NCBI RefSeq assembly: GCF_033110965.1
Contig: NZ_CP137003.1
Coordinates: 1,302,001-1,366,000, forward strand
From: Raineyella sp. LH-20
GTDB lineage: Bacteria; Actinomycetota; Actinomycetes; Propionibacteriales; Propionibacteriaceae
Reading direction: 5' to 3'
Length of the DNA stretch: 64,000 nucleotides
Shown: piece after piece, positions 8,494-17,156 of the stretch
Numbering within the stretch: the stretch's first letter is position 1
How the letters are laid out: each line of letters begins with the position of its first letter
Translations under genes and position numbers: made by a program
Notes under the pieces: generated by a model
Seen by the model: the letters and a program-made list of their open reading frames with translations, nothing else
Told to the model about the DNA's origin: nothing
Database searches by the model: none

Positions 8494-8525
8494 CCAGCGA
8501 GACTGTCAGCCCTGTCGGGTCGACG

Positions 8526-8876
8526 TCACTTCCACTGGGTGGCGACGACGAAGGAGGCCGCGATCAGGCCCATCCCGACCGCCAGGTTCCAGTTGCCCAT
8601 CGCGGCCATGAACGGGATCAGGTAGCCCGCCACGTAGAACACCACGATCCAGGCGACGCCGAGCAGCAGCAGAGTGACCATGGTTGGCACCACCCAGGGG
8701 GCGGTGCCCGGTGCGGCGGTGCGTCGCCGGGCGCTCCCGGACTCGGTCCCGGCGTCGGGCTGGGCGTCGGGCTTGGTCGTCGCCTCGGCCTTGCGGCCCG
8801 CCGAGCGCCGGTCTGCGGTGCCCCGATCACCCTTGCGGCGATCGGCGACGGACTTGCGCTGCTTGGTCTCGGCCAC
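8526..8876 (-). CDS. crgA: Cell division protein CrgA
   Basis: 116 residues. The N-terminal half is charged and probably disordered (AETKQRKSVADRRKGD...). The C-terminal half has two membrane helices, PTMVTLLLLGVAWIVVFYV and NLAVGMGLIAASFVVATQW, separated by the short loop with IPFMAAMGNWN typical of CrgA. CrgA is a small actinobacterial divisome and cell-growth membrane protein; in mycobacteria it contacts FtsZ and penicillin-binding proteins. I chose GTG 8876 because GAGGAG lies 5 nt before it; GTG 8882 is too close to that site. It shares the order of the mycobacterial Rv0011c region. Confidence 0.92.
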   Translation of the reverse strand: MAETKQRKSVADRRKGDRGTADRRSAGRKAEATTKPDAQPDAGTESGSARRRTAAPGTAPWVVPTMVTLLLLGVAWIVVFYVAGYLIPFMAAMGNWNLAVGMGLIAASFVVATQWK

Positions 8877-8968
8877 GACCACTCCTCGTACGGCGTTCTG
8901 GTTGGCTATGCCGGTAGCCTAGTCGACGACGCCTGGAGGCCCGATCGGCGGACCGGAGGAGATGGACG

Positions 8969-9802
8969 GTGACCGAACCGACCCTGCTGGACATGGTGCG
9001 CATCGGCGCCCGTCGGCTCCGTACGCTGTTCGCACGCCGGGCGACGCGAGGCCCCCGGTCGCGACGTACGCGCCGGATGGTCGTCTCCGGCACCGCCACG
9101 GTGGCGATCTGCGTGTTGGCCGGCTACCTGATCGGCGTGAGCGGCGCGCTCGCCCGGGGCACCGACCTGCGCGGCGGCCGCAACACCGACCTGATCTCGA
9201 TGGTGCAGACCGGCTCGCAGCGCAACGCGGCCCTCGCCCAGCAGGTCTCCACCACCCGGGCCGAGGTCGACCGGCTGACCAACCGAGCAGGCACCGGGGT
9301 GGACCCCGCCCAGCTCGCCGATGCCGCCCAGACGGCCCAGACCGTGCCGCTGATCGGTCCCGGGGTGACCGTGGTGCTCGACGACGCGCCCGCCTCGGTG
9401 TCCCCGCCGGGGGTCGATCCCGACCTGCTGGTGGTGCACCAGCAGGACATCCAGGCCGTCGTCAACGCCCTGTGGGAGGGCGGTGCCGAGGGGATGATGA
9501 TCCAGGGGCAGCGGGTGATCTCGACCACCGGCATCAAGTGCGTCGGCAACACCGTGGTGCTGCAGGGCATCCCGTACGCCCCGCCCTATCGGATCCAGGC
9601 GATCGGCGACCCGGCGATCCTGGAAGCGGCGTTGACGTCGTCGACGTACGTCCGCAACTACCAGGACTACGTCGCGGCGTACGGGCTGGGCTACCAGGAG
9701 CGTCGCGAGGACGCTCTGAAGCTGCCCGCCTACACCGGCGGCACAGAGCTGTCGTTCGCGTCGGCGATCCCATCGCCGACGGCCACCCCCACGCCGCGCT
9801 GA
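8969..9802 (+). CDS. DUF881 family membrane-anchored protein
   Basis: 277 residues. A basic N-terminus (about 1-35) is followed by one membrane helix, MVVSGTATVAICVLAGYLIG, then an extracytoplasmic coiled-coil stretch (QVSTTRAEVDRLTN) and the DUF881 domain with GPGVTVVLDDAP, DLLVVHQQDIQAVVNALW and GGAEGMMIQGQRV. The family lies next to crgA and the pknB locus in many actinobacteria (Rv0012 in M. tuberculosis). Its role is unknown, though a cell-envelope function is likely from context. The start has a GGAGGAG site. It diverges from crgA; the gap holds TAGCCT / TAGGCT hexamers that could serve both genes. Confidence 0.88.
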   Translation: MTEPTLLDMVRIGARRLRTLFARRATRGPRSRRTRRMVVSGTATVAICVLAGYLIGVSGALARGTDLRGGRNTDLISMVQTGSQRNAALAQQVSTTRAEVDRLTNRAGTGVDPAQLADAAQTAQTVPLIGPGVTVVLDDAPASVSPPGVDPDLLVVHQQDIQAVVNALWEGGAEGMMIQGQRVISTTGIKCVGNTVVLQGIPYAPPYRIQAIGDPAILEAALTSSTYVRNYQDYVAAYGLGYQERREDALKLPAYTGGTELSFASAIPSPTATPTPR

Positions 9803-9812
9803 GCGCAGGGAC

Positions 9813-10460
9813 TCAGGCCAGGTCGACCAGCGGCGTCAGTCCGGCCGCGCGGTCGGGGGCCTCGGTGTCACCGCAGACCGCCAGCCAGTTGGCGAAGATC
9901 CGGTAGCCGCCCTCGCTGAGCACCGACTCGGGGTGGAACTGGGTGCCCTCGACGGCGAACTCGCGGTGCCGCAGCGCCATCACCACACCATCCTCGGTGG
10001 TCGCGGTGACCTCGAGGACGTCCGGGACGGTCGGCGGCAGCACGGCCAGCGAGTGGTAGCGCGTCGCCGTGAACGGCTCCGGCAGGCCGGCCAGGCAGCC
10101 CGCGCCGTGGTGGTGGATCGGCGAGGTCTTCCCGTGGCGCAGCTCGGGGGCCCGGTCGACCGTGGCGCCGTACGCCTCGCCGATCGCCTGCATGCCCAGG
10201 CAGACGCCGAAGATCGGCGTCCGCCCGGCCTGCTCGCGGATGATCGGGATGCACTGTCCGGCAGCGGCCGGGGTGCCGGGGCCGGGCGAGAGCAGGATGC
10301 CGTCGAAGGGATCGGCCCAGCCGGCGTCGTCCAGTCGACGGTCGTCGTTGCGCCACACCGTCACCTCGGCCCCGATCCGGGCGAGGTACTGGACGATGTT
10401 GTAGACGAAGGAGTCGTAGTTGTCCACGACGAGGACGTGGACGCCGGTCGGATCAGCCAT
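9813..10460 (-). CDS. pabA: Aminodeoxychorismate / anthranilate synthase component II (glutamine amidotransferase)
   Basis: 215 residues. This class I glutamine amidotransferase supplies ammonia to a chorismate-utilising partner. It opens with VLVVDNYDSFVYNIVQYL. The nucleophile Cys is in GVCLGMQAIGEA, LSPGPGTP forms the oxyanion region, and the His-Glu pair is in GTQFHPESVLS. The sequence alone does not separate PabA (folate) from TrpG (tryptophan); the position beside pknB matches Rv0013. The ATG overlaps the 3' end of pknB by 8 nt, so it is probably translated from the pknB transcript. No partner synthase gene is adjacent. Confidence 0.85.
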   Translation of the reverse strand: MADPTGVHVLVVDNYDSFVYNIVQYLARIGAEVTVWRNDDRRLDDAGWADPFDGILLSPGPGTPAAAGQCIPIIREQAGRTPIFGVCLGMQAIGEAYGATVDRAPELRHGKTSPIHHHGAGCLAGLPEPFTATRYHSLAVLPPTVPDVLEVTATTEDGVVMALRHREFAVEGTQFHPESVLSEGGYRIFANWLAVCGDTEAPDRAAGLTPLVDLA

Positions 10461-12312
10461 TGCCCTTGTCCCGCCCGGCGGGGGTGTCGCTGGCCGGGCT
10501 GGCGGGCGTCGTCGTCGGCGTCGACGGCCCGCCGGAGGTCGGCGGCGGGGTCGCCTGGGGGGCCTTGGCGAGAATCACGGTGATCGCCGCGTCACGGGAG
10601 ACCTTGCTGCCCGCAGCGGGGCTCTGGGAGATCACCGTGCCCACCGCGGCATTGGAGGCCTGTTCAGTGAAGGTGACGTTGGTCAGTCCGATGCCGGCCG
10701 CGTCGGTCATCACCGCCTGCCGGTTGAAGCCCGACCAGTCCGGCATCGTTACTTTTCCCGAGGCGTACGTCACCTGGATCGGCGCGTCCGGCACCACCTT
10801 GGAGCCGGACGGCGGGTTGATGCTGAGCACCTCGTTGGCGGGCCGCGACGACTCGGCGGCGACCGTCGTGACGTTGGTGAACCCGGCGGACTTCAGCTGG
10901 GACTGGACCTTGGACAGCTGTTGGCCGACCAACCCGTCGGGGATCGCCGTCGTCGACGGGCCGCCGTTGACGGTCAGAGTGACCACGCCGCCGTTGGCCA
11001 GTCGGGTCCCGCCGGGCGGGTCCTGGGCGGTGACAGTGCCGACGGTCGGCCCGGCCGGACCCTCGGTGACGTTGACCGTGGAGGTCAGCCCCTGGGCCTT
11101 GATCAGCTCCTCGGCGACCACCTGGGTCTTGCCCCGCACGTCCGGAACGGGCTGCTTCGGCGTCAGGCCGCCGTTGGCGGCGAAGATGCCACCGCCGGTG
11201 AGCAGCACGACGAGCACGGCGGCGACGACGATCCAGATGTTGCGACGTCGGCGTCGGCGGGCGAGGTCGTCCGCCTCGTCGGCGTCCGGGTCGACCATGG
11301 CCCGCTGCGGGCTGGTGGCCAGGGCGGCCTCCTCGCCCTGCGGCAGGGCGCCCATCGCACGAGTGGGCATGGCAGCCTCCACCGGGGCCATCCCGCCGAC
11401 CGCGGTGGCGGTCATCGCCGCGGTCGGTGCGGCCACAGCGCCGGCCAGGGCGAGCGGAGCCTGTCCGGCCAGCACCCGGGCGATGTCGTCGTGGAACTCC
11501 CGGGCGTTCTGGTAGCGCCGGTCGGGGTCCTTCTCCAGGGCCTTCAGCACCACCGCGTCGATGCTGGGGCTGATCGTCGGCACGATGGCCGACGGAGCGG
11601 CGGCGTGCTCACGGACGTGCTGGTAGGCGACCGAGACCGGCGAATCACCGACGAACGGCGGCCGGCCGGTGAGCAGCTCGTAGAGCAGGCAGCCGGTGGA
11701 GTAGAGGTCGGACCGGAAGCCGACCTTCTCGCCGCGCGCCTGTTCGGGGGAGAGGTACTGGGCGGTGCCGATCACCGCAGCGGTCTGCGTCATCGTCGCC
11801 TGGGTGTCGGCGACGGCGCGGGCGATGCCGAAGTCCATCACCTTCACCTGGCCGCCGAGGTCGGTCAGCATGACGTTGCCCGGCTTGATGTCGCGGTGCA
11901 CGATCCCGGCGCGGTGGGAGTAGCCCAGCGCATCGAGCACACCCTGGGTGATCTCCAGGGCCCGCTCGGAGGTGAACGCCTCCCCGGAGTTCATCACCTG
12001 GCGCAGCGTACGGCCCTCGACGAGCTCCATCACGATGTAGGGCACCACCTGGCCGGAGACCGGATCGTGCTGCTCGTCGGTGTCGTAGACGGCGACGATG
12101 TTCGGATGGTTCAGACCGGCCGCCGAATGGGCCTCCCGGCGGAAGCGGGCCTGGAACGTCGGGTCGGAGGCGAGGTCGATCCGCAGCCGCTTGATCGCCA
12201 CCTCGCGCTGCAGACGCAGGTCGCGGGCCCTGTTGACCTCGGCCATGCCGCCGCGCCCCAGTGTCGGGCCGAGCTGGTAGCGGCCACCGAGGATCGTGGG
12301 TTGGATGTCCAT
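10453..12312 (-). CDS. pknB: Serine/threonine protein kinase PknB with PASTA domains
   Basis: 619 residues. The cytosolic Hanks-type kinase domain (about 10-275) has the Gly loop LGRGGMAEV, Lys in REVAIKRL, HRDIKPGNV, DFGIARA and the activation segment before GTAQYLSPEQ. A Pro/Ala-rich juxtamembrane region leads to one helix, NIWIVVAAVLVVLLTGGGIF, then three extracellular PASTA repeats and a Pro/Thr-rich end. PASTA domains sense muropeptides or lipid II, and the kinase coordinates wall synthesis and division. I chose ATG 12312 (AAGG 9 nt upstream); a GTG at 12336 overlapping the pbpA stop is the alternative. The companion kinase gene pknA is absent from this locus. Confidence 0.95.
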   Translation of the reverse strand: MDIQPTILGGRYQLGPTLGRGGMAEVNRARDLRLQREVAIKRLRIDLASDPTFQARFRREAHSAAGLNHPNIVAVYDTDEQHDPVSGQVVPYIVMELVEGRTLRQVMNSGEAFTSERALEITQGVLDALGYSHRAGIVHRDIKPGNVMLTDLGGQVKVMDFGIARAVADTQATMTQTAAVIGTAQYLSPEQARGEKVGFRSDLYSTGCLLYELLTGRPPFVGDSPVSVAYQHVREHAAAPSAIVPTISPSIDAVVLKALEKDPDRRYQNAREFHDDIARVLAGQAPLALAGAVAAPTAAMTATAVGGMAPVEAAMPTRAMGALPQGEEAALATSPQRAMVDPDADEADDLARRRRRRNIWIVVAAVLVVLLTGGGIFAANGGLTPKQPVPDVRGKTQVVAEELIKAQGLTSTVNVTEGPAGPTVGTVTAQDPPGGTRLANGGVVTLTVNGGPSTTAIPDGLVGQQLSKVQSQLKSAGFTNVTTVAAESSRPANEVLSINPPSGSKVVPDAPIQVTYASGKVTMPDWSGFNRQAVMTDAAGIGLTNVTFTEQASNAAVGTVISQSPAAGSKVSRDAAITVILAKAPQATPPPTSGGPSTPTTTPASPASDTPAGRDKGNG

Positions 12313-12332
12313 TGACAGTTGACCTTCCGGGC

Positions 12333-13769
12333 TCACAGGAGTGCCTGCATCACGCTCTTGGCGATCGGTGCGGCAACCACGTTGCCACCGACCTCCGATC
12401 GCGGGACGTTGGCGGATTCGACGAAGACAGCGACAGCGATCTTCCGGTTGTCCTTCTCGGCGAACGCCGTGAACCAGGCGTACGGAGGCTTGTCCGGCGT
12501 CGTCTGGGCGGTGCCGGTCTTGCCGCCGACCCGAGCGCCGTTGATCTGGGCGTTCGTGCCGGTGCCTTTGCTGACGACGTTGACCATCATGCCCTGCAGC
12601 TGTTGGGCGTTCGCGGCGCTCATGGCCTGGGACAGCTCCTTGGGTTTCGTGGTGCTCACTGCGGTCAGATCGGGGGCGCGGACGGTCTGCACGACGTACG
12701 GCGTCATCAGTTTGCCGTCGTTGGCGATGGCTGCCGAGACCATCGCCATGTGCAAGGGGTTGGAGGCCACATCGTACTGGCCGATGCCGCTCAGTCCGGT
12801 CTGGGCCGGATCGGGGTCAGCAGGGAACCGGGCCGCGACGCCGTTGACGTCGCTGAGCTTGTAGTCCCAGCCGAACTTCTCCGCCTGCTTGCGCAGGGCG
12901 TCGGGTCCGAGCTTGATCGCGACGTTGGCGAACGCGGTGTTGCAGGACAGCTGCAGCGCCCGGTCGAGCGACTGCTGGCCGTTGCCGCACTGGCTCTCGT
13001 TCGGCAGCTGGGTGGTGGTCCCGGGCAGGGTCAGCTTCGCCGGGGTGTCGACCATCGTGCTCGGCTGCATGCCGTTCTCCAGCGCCGCCGCGGCGGTGAC
13101 CAGTTTGAACGTCGAGCCGGGCGGGTAGATCTCGCCGGCGGCGCGGTTCGTCAGTGGTGAGTCGGGGTCGTCGAGCAGCGCACCGTACGCCTGGCCGGCG
13201 CTCTGGATGTCGGTGGTGGACAGCGTCGACGGATCGTACGAGGGGCTGGAGACCATCGCCAGCACCGCGCCGGTCTCAGCGTCCATCGCCACCACCGCAC
13301 CGTGCTGGTGGCCGAGCGCCTGGGCGGCGGCGGCCTGGGCCTTCGGGTCGAGCGTCGTCTCGACGGTGGCCCCCTGCGGGGAGCGGCCGGTGACGACGTC
13401 CACCAGGCGGCGGACGAACAGCGAGTTGGAGGTGCCGGCCAGCTCGGCGTTGTAGGCGCCCTCCAGCCCGGTGGTGCCCCGGTCGTACGAGAAGTAGCCG
13501 GTGACCGGGGCGTAGAGGCTGCCCTGCGGGTAGTTGCGGCGGTAGGCGAACTGGCTGCCCTGCGGGCTGGTGTCGGAGATGGCCAGGACGGTCTTGCCCG
13601 CGACGATGGAGCCGCGGTTGCCGCCGAATTGTTCGTCGCGGACCCGCCGGTTCTGCGGATTGGCGTTCAGCGAGTCCTGCTGGAAGACGACGATCTGCGA
13701 GACGTTCAGCAGCAGCGCCACGAAGAGCACCATGGTGAGCACCGCGATGCGGCGGATCGGCTTGTTCAC
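12333..13769 (-). CDS. pbpA: Penicillin-binding protein PbpA (class B transpeptidase)
   Basis: 478 residues. One N-terminal membrane anchor (AVLTMVLFVALLLNVSQIVV) precedes a dimerisation region (RVRDEQFGGNRGSI) and the transpeptidase domain. The three penicillin-binding motifs are visible: STFK in YPPGSTFKLVT, SCN in LSCNTAF, and KTG in GGKTGTAQT. It cross-links peptidoglycan outside the membrane; the mycobacterial homologue is needed for division and cell shape and is phosphorylated by PknB. Its GTG start overlaps the rodA stop by 4 nt (GTGA). Confidence 0.95.
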   Translation of the reverse strand: MNKPIRRIAVLTMVLFVALLLNVSQIVVFQQDSLNANPQNRRVRDEQFGGNRGSIVAGKTVLAISDTSPQGSQFAYRRNYPQGSLYAPVTGYFSYDRGTTGLEGAYNAELAGTSNSLFVRRLVDVVTGRSPQGATVETTLDPKAQAAAAQALGHQHGAVVAMDAETGAVLAMVSSPSYDPSTLSTTDIQSAGQAYGALLDDPDSPLTNRAAGEIYPPGSTFKLVTAAAALENGMQPSTMVDTPAKLTLPGTTTQLPNESQCGNGQQSLDRALQLSCNTAFANVAIKLGPDALRKQAEKFGWDYKLSDVNGVAARFPADPDPAQTGLSGIGQYDVASNPLHMAMVSAAIANDGKLMTPYVVQTVRAPDLTAVSTTKPKELSQAMSAANAQQLQGMMVNVVSKGTGTNAQINGARVGGKTGTAQTTPDKPPYAWFTAFAEKDNRKIAVAVFVESANVPRSEVGGNVVAAPIAKSVMQALL

Positions 13770-15157
13770 CGGCGAGCCTCCCCGGTGGGGACGGCGATCA
13801 GCTGGGTGCTGTCGTCGGCCATCGTCAGCTCGCTCGGAGCGGCCACCGGCCGGCGGACCTGGTGGGAGATCACCAGCAGCAGTCCGACGATCATCCAGTT
13901 GACCACCATCGACGAGCCGCCATGGGTCATGAACGGGGTAGTCAGGCCGGTCATCGGGGTGAGCCGGGTGACACCGCCGACGATCAGGAACACCTGGAGG
14001 GCGAACACGAAGGACAGCCCGGTGGCCAGCAGGGTGGAGAAGTCGTCGCGGGCGGCCAGCGCGGTGCGCAGGCCGCGGAAGGCGAACAATGCGTAGACCA
14101 TGATCAGCGCCATCAGTCCGGTGACGCCGAGTTCCTCACCGATCGCCGCAGCAATGAAGTCGGACTTGGACAGTGGTGTCAGGCCGGGCCTGCCCAGCCC
14201 CCAGCCGCGGCCGAGCAGGCCGCCCCAGGCGAAGCCGAACTGGGCGCTGATGATCTGCAGGTTCTGGTCGTAGTGCTGGAACGGGTGCAGCCAGGCGTCG
14301 ATCCGCACCTGCACGTGGTGGAAGACCGCCGAGGCGGCGAGCGCGGCACCGGCGAAGGACACCCCGCCGAGCACCAGCCAGGCCGGTCGTTCGGTGGAGA
14401 CGTAGAGCATCATCACGAACAGGCCGAAGAAGAGCATCGACATGCCGAGGTCCTTCTGGGTGACCAGCACCGTCATGGCGATCGCCAGCATCACGCCCAG
14501 CGGCGCGAGGTCACGCGGGCGGGGGAAGGTGATGCCGAGGAACCGGGGGCCGGCCACCGCCAGCGCGTCGCGCTTGTCGACCAGGTAGGAGGCGAACGCG
14601 ATCGTCATCACGAACTTCGCCGCCTCGGCCGGCTGGAAGGAGTATCTCCACACCCGGATCCACACCCGCGAGCCGTTGAGTTCCGTGCCCAGGCCCGGCA
14701 CCATCGGGAGCATCATCAGCACCAGGCCGACCAGGAACAGGGTGTACGTGTAGCCCTGCAGCGGCCGGTGGTCGCGCAGCACCACGATGATCGCCACCGC
14801 CAGCGCCATCCCCAGCCCGGTCCAGACCAGCTGGGTGAGCACGTCGTGGCGTGGCGGCTCGGCGATCAGATCGATCCGGTGGATCATCGCCAGCCCGACT
14901 CCGTTGAGCAGCAGGGCGCACGGCAGCAGCAGCGGGTCGGCGTACGGGGCCCGCCAGCGTACGGCCATGTGCAGGGCCAGCCCGAGCCCCACCCACACCA
15001 TCGCGACCGACAGCATCTCCGGTGGGAGCCGACCGTCCAGGTTGAGGTGGGTGAGGGCGTAGCCGGACAGCCCGATGAACTGGGCGACGAGGATCATCGC
15101 GAGCTCGACGTTGCGTCGTTTGCGGTAGACGACGACGGAATCGGTGGCGTCGGGCAT
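13766..15157 (-). CDS. rodA: SEDS family peptidoglycan glycosyltransferase RodA/FtsW
   Basis: 463 residues with about a dozen predicted membrane helices. SEDS signatures include GSRVWIRVWRYSFQPAEAAKF, FGLGWGGLLGRGWGLGRPGL-type sequence before KSDFIAAAIGEELGVTG, and PFMTHGGSSMVVNW near the C-terminus. SEDS proteins polymerise glycan strands from lipid II with a class B PBP partner, here the adjacent pbpA product. I chose the ATG at 15157, which forms TGATG with the pstP stop and has GGGGAG 5 nt upstream; a GTG at 15163 sits too close to that site. Confidence 0.94.
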   Translation of the reverse strand: MPDATDSVVVYRKRRNVELAMILVAQFIGLSGYALTHLNLDGRLPPEMLSVAMVWVGLGLALHMAVRWRAPYADPLLLPCALLLNGVGLAMIHRIDLIAEPPRHDVLTQLVWTGLGMALAVAIIVVLRDHRPLQGYTYTLFLVGLVLMMLPMVPGLGTELNGSRVWIRVWRYSFQPAEAAKFVMTIAFASYLVDKRDALAVAGPRFLGITFPRPRDLAPLGVMLAIAMTVLVTQKDLGMSMLFFGLFVMMLYVSTERPAWLVLGGVSFAGAALAASAVFHHVQVRIDAWLHPFQHYDQNLQIISAQFGFAWGGLLGRGWGLGRPGLTPLSKSDFIAAAIGEELGVTGLMALIMVYALFAFRGLRTALAARDDFSTLLATGLSFVFALQVFLIVGGVTRLTPMTGLTTPFMTHGGSSMVVNWMIVGLLLVISHQVRRPVAAPSELTMADDSTQLIAVPTGEARR

Positions 15158-16647
15158 CAGCACTCCCCGTAGTCGGGGACGACCGGCGTCGGCGGGGCGG
15201 CCGGCGTCGGGGAGGGCGACTGCGGTTGGGCCTGCGCGGCCGCCTGGCGGGCTTGTTCCTCGGCGGCCGCCGCGTCAGCCTTGGTCCGGACCGTACGGCA
15301 GTAGGCGGCGTTCTGGGAGAGCTCGGTCATGCTGGCCTGCGCGGCGGACAGTGACTCGACGGTGATGCCCTCGTGCACCTGCTGCTGGTAGCGGGGGGAG
15401 AGATCGGCGATGGTGATGTCCTCACCCTGGACGATCCGGTTCAGTCGCCAGGACCCGATCGTCGTGTCGAACCCGCGGTAGAGCGCGACCTTCGCGCCGT
15501 CCGCACCGATGAAGTAGCTGTTGCGCCACACCACCCAGGTGCCGGCGACCGCGCCGCCGATCAGCAGGACGGCCACCAGCAGCGAGATCAGCAGGACGAC
15601 GGCCCGGCGACCCCATGACGGGTCCTCCCGGGGCGCATAGCGCTCGTCCTCCGCCAGGACCGGCCGGCGCCGGGTGGTCGAGGGCGCCAGGACCGCAGGG
15701 GTGGGGTCGATGTCGTGGCGTTGCCGCATCTCCAGTGCCTGCGCCTGGCTGGCGACGTCCTCCGGCACCGGCAGGCCCTCCGCGTCGACCAGCAGCGGCG
15801 CGACGAACTGCGCGGGATCGAGCGGGATCTCCTGCGTACGCTCCGAGACCGGGGGGATCTGGCGGGTCGCGGCGGCGCCGACAGTGACCGGCGGTGCCGC
15901 GTCCGCCGGCTCGGCGACCACGTCGGCGAGGATGATCGTGATGTTGTCCGAGCCGCCGGCGGCGTGCGCGGCGGCGATCAGCTGGTCGAGGGCCTGGGCA
16001 CGGTCGGGGATCGCGACCATCCGGGCCAGATCGGTGTCGTCGACCAGCCCGCACAGGCCGTCGGAGCACAGCAGCAGGCGGTCGCCGGGGAGGGCGTCGA
16101 CCAGGCCGATGTCCGGATCGTTGTTCGGGGTGCCGTTCAGCACCCGCAGCAGCAGCGAACGGTGCGGGTGGGTGGCGGCCTGGTCGGGGGTCAGGCGGCC
16201 CTCGTCGACCAGTGACTGCACCCACGAGTGGTCGTGGGTGACCCGGACCAGACTGTTGTGGCGCAACCGGTACATCCGGGAATCGCCGATGTGGACGACG
16301 GCCAGGTCGGTCCCATCGAACGCGGCCGCGGTGACAGTGGTGCCCATCCCATCCAGCGCGGGATTGTCCGCGTCCAAGTCGGCGATCAGCTCGTTGGCGT
16401 CGTGGACCCGTTGGGTGACCCGGCTCAGCAGGTCCTCCCCGCGTGGTGGCGCCGGGAGGGTCGACAACTCCTCGTCGAGCGCGCGCAACTGGGTCACCGC
16501 GACGGCGGAGGCCAGGTCGCCGGCGGCCGCACCGCCCATCCCGTCGGCCACCAGGAGGAGGTGCCCGGAGGCATAGCCGGAGTCCTGGTTGTTCTTGCGG
16601 ACCAGCCCGATCTCGGAGTGTGCCGTGAAACGGAGGGACAACGGCAT
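15157..16647 (-). CDS. pstP: PP2C-type serine/threonine phosphatase PstP
   Basis: 496 residues. The PP2C catalytic domain (about 1-235) has the metal-binding Asp/Glu pattern RKNNQDSGYAS, VADGMGGAAAGDLAS, GDSRMYRL and LCSDGLCGLVDD. A linker of about 125 residues, one helix (AVVLLISLLVAVLLIGGAV) and an extracytoplasmic domain follow, ending in a Pro/Gln-rich tail with a C-terminal Cys. It is the only PP2C gene in this locus and reverses phosphorylation by PknB. It starts 2 nt after the fhaB stop. Confidence 0.94.
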   Translation of the reverse strand: MPLSLRFTAHSEIGLVRKNNQDSGYASGHLLLVADGMGGAAAGDLASAVAVTQLRALDEELSTLPAPPRGEDLLSRVTQRVHDANELIADLDADNPALDGMGTTVTAAAFDGTDLAVVHIGDSRMYRLRHNSLVRVTHDHSWVQSLVDEGRLTPDQAATHPHRSLLLRVLNGTPNNDPDIGLVDALPGDRLLLCSDGLCGLVDDTDLARMVAIPDRAQALDQLIAAAHAAGGSDNITIILADVVAEPADAAPPVTVGAAATRQIPPVSERTQEIPLDPAQFVAPLLVDAEGLPVPEDVASQAQALEMRQRHDIDPTPAVLAPSTTRRRPVLAEDERYAPREDPSWGRRAVVLLISLLVAVLLIGGAVAGTWVVWRNSYFIGADGAKVALYRGFDTTIGSWRLNRIVQGEDITIADLSPRYQQQVHEGITVESLSAAQASMTELSQNAAYCRTVRTKADAAAAEEQARQAAAQAQPQSPSPTPAAPPTPVVPDYGEC

Positions 16648-16649
16648 GC

Positions 16650-17156
16650 TCAAGACTCCAGTTTCAGGATCGTCCGCCCGATCCTGATCTCGTCGGCCGG
16701 CCCGATGATCGTCGCACCGGTGATCCGGATCCCGTTGACGAACGTGCCGTTGGTCGAGCCGAGGTCCTCCAGATAGAGGCCGGCGTCCCCGTTGACCACC
16801 CGGGCGTGGCGGGTGGAGACGAAGTCGTCCTCGAGCACGATGGCACACTCCGGTGATCGGCCGATCATCACGTACGTGCCGGCTTGGTCGACCTCCGCCG
16901 CCATGCCCAGGTGCGGGCCGTTGGTGACCACCAGCCGGGCCGGCGGCGCGGGCGGCGGGGCGATCGGTGCGGCGGCCCGGGGCACCCCACCGCGTCGCCC
17001 GTCACCCGGACGCGGTGCGGAGGCGGCCGGGAGCTCGGAGGTCGGCATCCGTCGGCCGAAGAGATCGGTGCGGATGACGTTGGCCGCGAGCAGGATGAAC
17101 AGCCACAGCAGTGCGAGGTAGCCGATCTTCAGCGCCGTGAGGAGGATGTCGGACAT
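16650..17156 (-). CDS. fhaB: FHA domain membrane protein FhaB (FipA)
   Basis: 168 residues. One N-terminal membrane helix (ILLTALKIGYLALLWLFILL), a flexible linker, then a C-terminal forkhead-associated domain with GRSPECAIVLEDDFVSTRHA and LEDLGSTNGTFVNG. FHA domains bind phosphothreonine; the mycobacterial FhaB is a PknA/PknB substrate linked to FtsZ and septal wall synthesis. The ATG at 17156 forms TGATG with the fhaA stop; a GTG 3 nt earlier is possible. Confidence 0.93.
   Translation of the reverse strand: MSDILLTALKIGYLALLWLFILLAANVIRTDLFGRRMPTSELPAASAPRPGDGRRGGVPRAAAPIAPPPAPPARLVVTNGPHLGMAAEVDQAGTYVMIGRSPECAIVLEDDFVSTRHARVVNGDAGLYLEDLGSTNGTFVNGIRITGATIIGPADEIRIGRTILKLES

Noticed and set aside
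8486-8500. Terminator formed by CTGGG-CGGTCA-CCCAG after the 17-bp repeats
   Set aside because: The stem is only 5 bp and no T run follows, so it is too weak to call.
10453-12315. Long open frames on the opposite strand of pknB and other high-GC genes
   Set aside because: They mirror codon third-position G/C bias of the real genes and show low-complexity Arg/Gly/Pro sequence without domains or ribosome-binding sites.
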